Shown here one piece after another: positions 57,201 to 64,000 of a stretch of 64,000 nucleotides of DNA. The notes under the pieces are model-generated. The model did no database searches, had not been told where the DNA came from, and saw nothing but the letters and a program-made list of their open reading frames with translations. This DNA comes from Rotaria macrura (Eukaryota; Rotifera; Eurotatoria; Philodinida; Philodinidae), in contig OENT01000126.1 of NCBI GenBank assembly GCA_900239685.1, positions 124,001 through 188,000 of the forward strand. The letters are read 5' to 3'. Positions within the stretch are counted from its first letter, which is position 1, and each line of letters starts with the position of its first letter. The position numbers and the translations under genes were made by a program.

Positions 57201-60200
57201 ATAAAATTTAAATATCTTACTAGTTATATCTTTTGGATTGTGATGATACCAATAATCATGATCAATTTGTGTTAATGGCGACGATGAATCACAATGATTA
57301 TATACCTAATGATAGAAATAATCAATGCGAATTTGATTGCCGTAGATCTATTCACTTACACAATCTAAAATAACACGGATGCCATTTCTATGCATTTCAT
57401 CAATCATTTCTTTTAAATCGATTGTTGGACCGTAGGTTGTTTCAATTGCAAAGTTATATCGTGGATTATAACCCCTAGAATAAAATTACAGAAATCAGAA
57501 AAGAATTCAATAATAAAAAAAATATAAATAGATATAGTTCTTACCAAGAATAATTTCCTATTAAAAACAAAAGACAAAAAAAAGTCGACGACTCTTTCTG
57601 TATTCAAGCAGTTTTCTCTACCTGGATATTCTTTGATTGGCATAAGCTCAACTAAGTAATAATAGTACAGTACATCAACTTTGTTGAAGAAAATAATTAA
57701 AACATACTTGCATTAACACTTAATTGCTTCAAATAATCGATTTTCTTTGCTACATTTCTAAATGTACCACGAGCATTTCGATCATTATCACCACCTGAAA
57801 AATCTCCAACGTGTAATTCATATATTACGAGTTCGTCATCTCTTGGTAGTATACAATCATCATGTTTCCATTCATATTCATCTAACAAAAAATTACGAAT
57901 ATATGATATTATTCATTCAAAAACTGATTCCTTTGCGAGTATACCGATAATACTTTTGCCATTTTTGACCACCAATATAGCGACTGCTTTATGTGCATCA
58001 TCTAAAATCATTTCATACTAGATTAGTTATTTATCTACACATGTCCAAACAATGAATAAACTAGAGCTCCACGAATATTTAATGAATCTAATTAGATGAT
58101 TCTGCCCGACAGATATAATGAACAATAGTTTTGGAATCAAATAAAGAAGAAAGTTTTTTTCTCATTTTGCTGAAATTGATTACAGATTCAAGGTTAATTT
58201 CATATAATTCAACAGGTGTCCGACGATGATTATCAACAATCTATTGAATAGTCAGTTGCACACAATCTAATTTATTCCATATAGATAATACTATTTTCTA
58301 TTTTTGAATTGATGATTGTTCAGTTAAATTTTAACGACTTCCATCAATTTTTAAATAAATGTTTGGATCCATCTATCATACTGTTATCAGACCAAAGCGA
58401 TAGGAAATATTTGAGAAATTCAATTTACTTCTTTGTATGATCCACTAACAAAGCCCTGCATGTATCACTGCCATATTTGCATTCTTTTCTCATGTTAAAA
58501 TCAAAGAATTTTTTTCAAAACGCAGCAGCATACAATAGGAGTACTCAACGTTATCTCACGCAATGGTAAAAGAGAACATGTTTGAAAATTACTATCGTGT
58601 CCTACACACTAATTTGATACGGGGTAGTAATTGCTTCCCTTAAACAATCTTAAGGAAAACAATAAAAAAATATTGCTTCATCAAAATTTTCACGCCTCTT
58701 ACATGTGTTGTAGAGTAAGAGTACTGACAATATATGTATACATTTATTTATATTTAATAAAACTATTATTCATATTGAACGATTAACTGTCAATCTCCTG
58801 ATTATTTTACGCAATTGTTTAAATTTTCAGTCAGATGGCTAACTTGCTATTATCACACAACGTTTCCAATCATAATGAGTAATCTTCAAATATTACCATT
58901 GTATTAAGACTAGAAGTATAGACATACATCATTTTTCATTCATCTACGCCTGATTATATGATGAATTAAAATGATTTTTCATAAGATCAGAAATCTCATA
59001 TACCAAAATTAAATAAATCGAAAATACCCTGTAGCTACTACAAGTTGTTGCTGTGGTTGTTGTTTGAAAATAAAAATAAATTCAATATTCATCATTCAAA
59101 GTTCGAGTTGACTTTAGTTTTCAAAAATTTTATGATTTCGATCTTTTAAATTTCTAACGAAAGTATCAAACTTATTTTTTGGTTCGAAACGAGAAATAAT
59201 TTAGCTAGTAACTAACAATGTATACATTAAGCAATTTGAATAGTATGATCTCTAGTCGATGCATTGCTTACTACGTTTTTGTAATTCGTTCAAAAAATAA
59301 AAACACTTGGGATTTCCGACAAACTATCAAACAGATATCAAAATAAAGAACATACTAGTCAGTTAACGATGTATAGGCATGAAAAAAATGTTTGAGTTGC
59401 AACTTACGCTATTCGAATGTCTATTAACAGACGAAAGGAAACTAAACAGCTCTATTGTAACCCCAATAAAAATATTAACGCAGTACCGCTTATCACGTTG
59501 AAATCGAAGAAATCTGGCAGAGATACACATGCGTCATATTTGTTTTGCACAATCAGCAGCAGCATCATATTCGATTTGAATTTTATTGATACTTTCTGTA
59601 GACATTATACATACTTGAATTCTCATCGAAACTATCATAGAATAAAATATTACTTACCGCTTCCTCGTTCATCAACATCAGTTGCATATGGATCGACAAA
59701 AGTATACCAAATTTCAGTATACGTTGCTTCGTGTTCACGTTGTCGATTTCGTTCTCGAATTTCATCTAGTAGTTTACTGTGTGCTTCAGCTTTTTCTTTT
59801 TTCTCTGCTTCAGCTAAAAACGAAGTCGATAAACAATACAAAATTTCACCGTATGCAGAAACTTTCTAGATGATATTCAACATTGTTGATGAAATACCGA
59901 AACTAATTTTTCATTTCACATAAGTCTGAAGGATTTCTTTCATTAGTGAACGTCCCTTGAAATATAGCTAGTCGATATGATTTCAATTTATATAAAATAT
60001 TAGAACTTTCTTTCTTACATAGCTCTTTGAATGCGTCATCATCATCATTGGGTAAAGCAGGTTCAGGTTCTTTTTCAAACCATGATTTTGTTTGAACTAT
60101 TTTTATAGATCATATTACGTTCTTTAGTGTTTTTTAATGATATATATATATATATTTACTTTTAAATTGATAATGAAAGATTCCATCAGCTAAATCTACA

Positions 60201-60455
60201 GTTGTTCGAAAATAACCATCGGATTCATTTTTTTCCATGACTAAAATTTTGAACCGGATTTATCTAATACTCTATTTCTATAATAATTAATTTTCTTACG
60301 AATATCAACGCCAAACATTCGAGCACTTGCATTTTTTAACTTTGAAAAAGATTAATAACATAAAGAAATCATAATTCGAAAATAAATATGAAACAGACTC
60401 GTAATGCTGCTTGTTTATTGTACGGAGCAAAAAGATTGAAAGTAAAGGGAGCCAT
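54244..60455 (-). CDS. GH13 alpha-amylase-family protein, prokaryotic branching-enzyme-like
   Basis: Eighteen exons: 60399-60455, 60300-60339, 60160-60240, 60019-60096, 59658-59813, 57945-58001, 57708-57881, 57622-57651, 57545-57557, 57360-57474, 57221-57305, 56238-56264, 55923-56174, 55677-55847, 55514-55628, 55243-55449, 54593-54648, 54244-54524. They give 664 residues. The order is a CBM48-like N-terminal domain interrupted by a charged helix (residues about 86-115), a TIM-barrel GH13 domain from about 174, and a beta-sandwich C-domain. Catalytic regions are intact: DCVYNH (about 266), GIRFDAARQI with nucleophile Asp (about 339), VAEFLPDE with acid/base Glu (about 371), and YIGNHDHDR (about 437). 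The PARKFIGD and DGCWHDSF segments are unlike animal GBE1 or amylase. No signal peptide, so probably cytoplasmic alpha-glucan (glycogen) metabolism. The precise reaction is not determined. One exon is only 13 nt. Confidence 0.9.
57545..57557 (-). other. 13-nt microexon in the GH13 gene
   Basis: Bounded by TAG on its 5' side and GTAAG on its 3' side. Its 13 bases are needed to join ...EYPG to W-GYNPRYNF and supply the residues NYS. Without it the frame is lost. The next exons are also small: 30 nt at 57622-57651 and 27 nt at 56238-56264. Confidence 0.85.
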
Positions 60456-61573
60456 TGTACTGTATACATATGAAAGAAAAAACAGTCTTAAATAATGATA
60501 CTACCTGATACAAATCATCTACTACTCATTAGAATAAAGCTTTAGAAAAAATCCTATGTTCACATGTCAATCGATTGCATGCGTTTCAATGCCTTCGTAT
60601 TCATGTAATACTATTCATAAAGAATGAAGAAAAAATTCAAACGAATACATTTACATAGATACGTATATAGACATATGCATAGAAATGTACTTCCCTAGCT
60701 AGAAAATTGTTTTGTCTCGTCTGACCTGATACATGAACCGGATCTCGAACTTGGTTTCTAGTATGCTAGCTAAAACTAATTTATAAGATAATACAAATGT
60801 GTCCTTAATGTCACCTTATAGAAAGAAACACAAATATAAAGAAAAATGATACTTGGTATTTTCCTCTTTTGCTCGATTTCTTGTCTGTATTGATTTTTCA
60901 TGAAAAAATATTACTGATTCCGGATAAGTTAATAGGTCGTTGGGTATTCGCAAATGTCTTATTAGTAAAGTGTTACTTTTTTTTGTCATGTTTTTTGCAT
61001 CTGGCAAATCAAGTCAAACGTTGCTACGAAATGTAATTACTCGATGTCATTGTATGAGTATTGAAAGAAAGAAAGCAAAAAAGATACTCATATGTATGTG
61101 GTGATTATCTTTTTCGTAGTGATGGTCAAAACTCAGAATAAAAAGGAAAGATAATCATTTTTACTAATGATCTTCGAGAAAACGCACTGAGTGTTTTGAA
61201 TATATCAGTCATGAAAAAACACTTTATTCACACGTCCCCAATGAATGTTCGAAAGGAAGAGAAAAATAACAATAAGAAAATATATAATCGTGGAAGGAAA
61301 AGACGGGCGGCCTAAGACGAATCATATGTCACATAACTGAGTAAACAGAGAGGAAAAACGTTTGGTATTTTGTGCAAAGATTTTTGGAAACCAATACAAT
61401 TGGACCGTAGGAACACAGATGTCGTTTAAAAATATGACGATAAAAATGTTCATTTTCGTTATTTTTCTGTTGGATTAACATATTATATCTATAGAATTAA
61501 AAAAATTTTATTTATTAATATTATATATTTATGTATGTATAAAATAAACTTAGAAGACATCAAATAATGAATT
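60456..61573. other. Intergenic region upstream of the GH13 gene
   Basis: Holds the GH13 5' UTR and promoter. An acceptor-like sequence ending TATACAG lies five bases before the start codon at 60455, so a 5' UTR intron or a trans-splice site is possible. No coding exon was recognised. Confidence 0.4.
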
Positions 61574-63066
61574 TTAAGTCTCATTTTTTTGAAGTATATT
61601 TTCAAGAACAATTTTGACCATGTTCTCTTCTTCTTTGGTTATTTGTGAGGCTAAGGATTGGATGGCAGATGATGCTATAATTTCTTCGTATTTCACTGGT
61701 CGATCTTCTTGTTTCGCTTTTACTCTAGAAACATCAACAGAAAAATATTAATAATTATTCATTATTACAACAAAATCATGTAATTGGTACGCACAAGCAA
61801 AAAAGGAAAACATCATCATCATAATCTATATATATAATGTTCAGTGTCTGTGTCGTGTGTCTGTGTGCCTGTCTGTATATTTCTCTGCGCCTGATCAAAG
61901 GTTAAAGGTGAAAGTTTAAAGGTTAAGGATTCTAGAATTTCCTAGAGGTACCAGATATATTGTAGCGCTAACTATTGCTTTCTGGAATTTTCTAGATTTT
62001 TCTCAAACTTTCAATTAAGACCTTGTGAATAAGTTAAAGATCAAGCTTAAAGGTCGAAAGTTAAAGGTGAAATCGGATGCTACCATATTCCTACAAAGTT
62101 AAAGAAATAGTATGTATACTCTTCCACTATGTTACAAAGTCATCGAGAATTTTCTATAATCTCTGATAATGATCTGGAGTTCACTGAAATTTTCCAACAC
62201 GCTAGAATCTTCAGTGACCATGCCCTATGCATGGTCAAGAATGTGTTCGAAGGCTCTCGGATAGGTTATAATGGTATAAGGCTATAAGTAGATAAGAGTA
62301 CAAGTGTATAAGGTTCCAGGGTATAGGGCTATAAGTGAGTACGACTACAAGGTTATCTATCTATATACAATTCGAACCGTCAGAATGTCTATTATTGGAT
62401 AAAGGTTGAAGCACTGATATGAAACTTTACAAAAAAACCAGCCGTGCAGTATGAACAGGACCTCGCTAGTTTCCTTTATAATTTTTTCCATGGTACTATT
62501 GACGCTCTATATTACTTGACAAATAATGGTTTCGTATTTGATAAGAGAACAAACTATAGAAAGAGGTTACTATCATTATACGTTGCATTGATATGTTATG
62601 TTGCATGACAAAGAGTAGTCATTTTTCAATGTCACTCTTCACAATAGAAATCTCTAGATAGAATACAAAGTTTTAAATAAGAAATGGCTATCGAATTCCA
62701 TCTATTTACGAATATGAAATGAAAAAAATAAAAATTGATCATCTAATACCTATTCAAAATTCGGTGAAATTTACTTACTTTCTCTCTAACCTCCTAGTTG
62801 TTTGCCATTAAAGAAAGAATATCTTTTTTTTGAAACACTTACTGCGTAATGCATATGATGTGTCTCGATCATAAATGTACCTCTGAAAGCAGTATGTTCT
62901 TATTGTAACTATCAAGATAGAAAACTACGTTTACCATCGTTAGAAATATAATTGACAGACCTTCGAAGCTGTTGATAACATCTAATTGATCTTGCGAATT
63001 CGAAAGTACATGATCAATCATTTTGATAAGAAATTTGATTATGCCACAGTACTCAAAGTAAATTTT
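61574..63066 (-). CDS. Unidentified gene, three 3'-terminal exons
   Basis: Exons 62935-63066, 62843-62882 and 61574-61722 join in frame with good GT/AG sites and end at a stop. They encode about 106 residues: KIYFEYCGIIKFLIKMIDHV, LDVINSFEGLSIIFLTM, RYIYDRDTSYALR, and a final helical segment with SAIQSLASQITKEEENM. I do not recognise the family. The alternating hydrophobic helices could be an armadillo/HEAT-type helical protein. The first exon listed starts at a splice acceptor, so more coding sequence lies to the right. Candidates near 63100-63300 could not be joined in frame. The 1.1-kb last intron contains the Helitron-like element. Confidence 0.55.
61825..62469 (+). mobile_element. Candidate non-autonomous Helitron
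   Basis: A 645-bp segment starts TCTATATATATAATG and ends CCTCGCTAG. It is flanked by A on the left and T on the right, as expected for Helitron insertion at an AT dinucleotide with no target duplication. The 5' end is followed by a TGTGTCTGTGTGCCTGTCTG-type stretch, and the 3' end by the GCCGTGC...CTCGCTAGT arrangement seen in many animal Helitrons. The interior has short AAAGGTTAAAGG repeats and no transposase. The subterminal hairpin is weak. It lies inside an intron of the 3' partial gene. Confidence 0.6.
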
Positions 63067-64000
63067 CTATAAACAAGTGCTTATTCAGACCATCAATCAA
63101 AGATCTTTACTTGTGTGCTGGATTCATGTGTTTATACTTCATTGTTCCGCTATGGTACGAATTCTATTCTGAATCAAAAAAAGTGTTGAACTCTTATTAT
63201 TCTAGTGAAAAGAAAATCACCTCTCTAGTTCTTTTCTTTATCAAAATACGAAACTATTTTTTCTGATACTGTTTGTCGATGCTTGACTACAATAATGTGA
63301 AAAACCTCATTCGAAAAATCAATGATATTCCAAACGATTCATCTTCATCTTTTCTATTAGACGATATTCAATTAGCATTTGACAGGTGCAGCCTTATCAG
63401 CAAATATCATTGTAAGTAACCATCATCGAAATACAGATAGCAGGATGTTAATGAAAAAGTTTGAACTATAGTAGAAATATAGAAGCTACGACAGGAAATC
63501 TCTTCAAGTTTCCTCTATAGTATTAGATTTCTACCAGCATAAAGTTTCGATTGTTTTGAGTTTTCATAGAGCTATTCAACATTAATCTTATTAACTGTTG
63601 CAAAGGCATTCTTCTGTTTAATGGTTAGTGCATCTAAGACAGAAGGCTATGATCAACGAAGTATTTCATATTAGTCTTTTCTATAAAAATGCCTCGACGG
63701 GTATCTTGCGATTGAATGATACTCGAAATAATATTTCTTCTTATAATCAGATTGTAATAAGATTTACGAGAATGATATAGCTAATAAATGCACCACCAGT
63801 GTGAAACTTAGCGTTTGATTGTGAATCGAGAGATTTTATTTTTATTGTACGTATTGTGAGATACATTCCTTCACAATTGAATCATCGGAATATCCAACAA
63901 TAGAGTAATGAAATAACTCGAATAGTTGCAAAGAGTCAATTGGTAATAAGTCCAAAGAAGTATATTAAAAATATCTATTAAAATCTGCTTAGTATATTAA
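63067..64000. other. Right window edge, incomplete gene region
   Basis: Probably intronic and exonic sequence of the gene whose last exons lie at 61574-63066. Short open segments near 63107-63140 and 63258-63300 (minus) have acceptor/donor-like edges, but none could be joined to exon 62935-63066 in phase. Confidence 0.35.

Overview
This is an AT-rich eukaryotic nuclear segment with intron-rich animal genes. Typical introns are about 45-75 nt, with occasional introns of 0.4-2.7 kb, and splice sites are GT..AG throughout. Pellino, tropomyosin, NAPE-PLD, a forkhead factor, PFKFB and RSF1 together point to an invertebrate metazoan. A bdelloid rotifer is my best guess. It rests on composition, short introns, close same-strand gene pairs with splice-acceptor sequence next to the downstream start codon, a Helitron-like element, and two genes whose best-recognised domains look prokaryotic. 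It is an inference, not something proven here.

Layout, left to right. 931-6567 (-) PUS7 pseudouridine synthase, with a 2.7-kb intron holding an inverted repeat. 6776-10806 (-) PFKFB, only 208 bp upstream of PUS7, with a possible alternative 5' exon at 11862-11935. 13685-14613 (-) an unrecognised multi-exon gene. 15388-17345 (-) Pellino E3 ligase, first exon not located. 17713-18893 (+) NAPE-PLD. About 6 kb then follows without recognisable genes. 24800-26027 (+) forkhead transcription factor. 27196-30182 (+) tropomyosin, with a long alternative first exon at 27888-28490. 31854-32651 (-) COA7-like Sel1 protein, directly downstream of 32964-35534 (-) RAD23. After a 3.5-kb gap, 39013-49759 (+) RSF1-like chromatin remodelling factor, 18 exons, with a tandem exon duplication. 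50679-51926 (-) intronless secreted repeat protein with a GIN/DUF2807-like C-terminus. 54244-60455 (-) GH13 alpha-amylase/branching-enzyme-like protein in 18 exons. 61574-63066 (-) 3' exons of an unidentified gene, with a Helitron-like insertion in one intron.

Most genes are unrelated housekeeping or signalling genes: RNA modification, fructose-2,6-bisphosphate control, ubiquitin signalling and nucleotide-excision repair, mitochondrial assembly, chromatin, cytoskeleton and glycan metabolism. I see no operon of functionally linked genes, no CRISPR array and no rRNA or tRNA that I can defend. Exon structures were built by hand from reading-frame continuity and GT/AG sites. Every internal junction listed for the named genes keeps frame. 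The most interesting signals are the PFKFB>PUS7 and RAD23>COA7 tandem pairs with acceptor sites near the downstream starts, the tropomyosin isoform with a 201-residue low-complexity head, the RSF1 exon triplication, and the two prokaryote-like genes.
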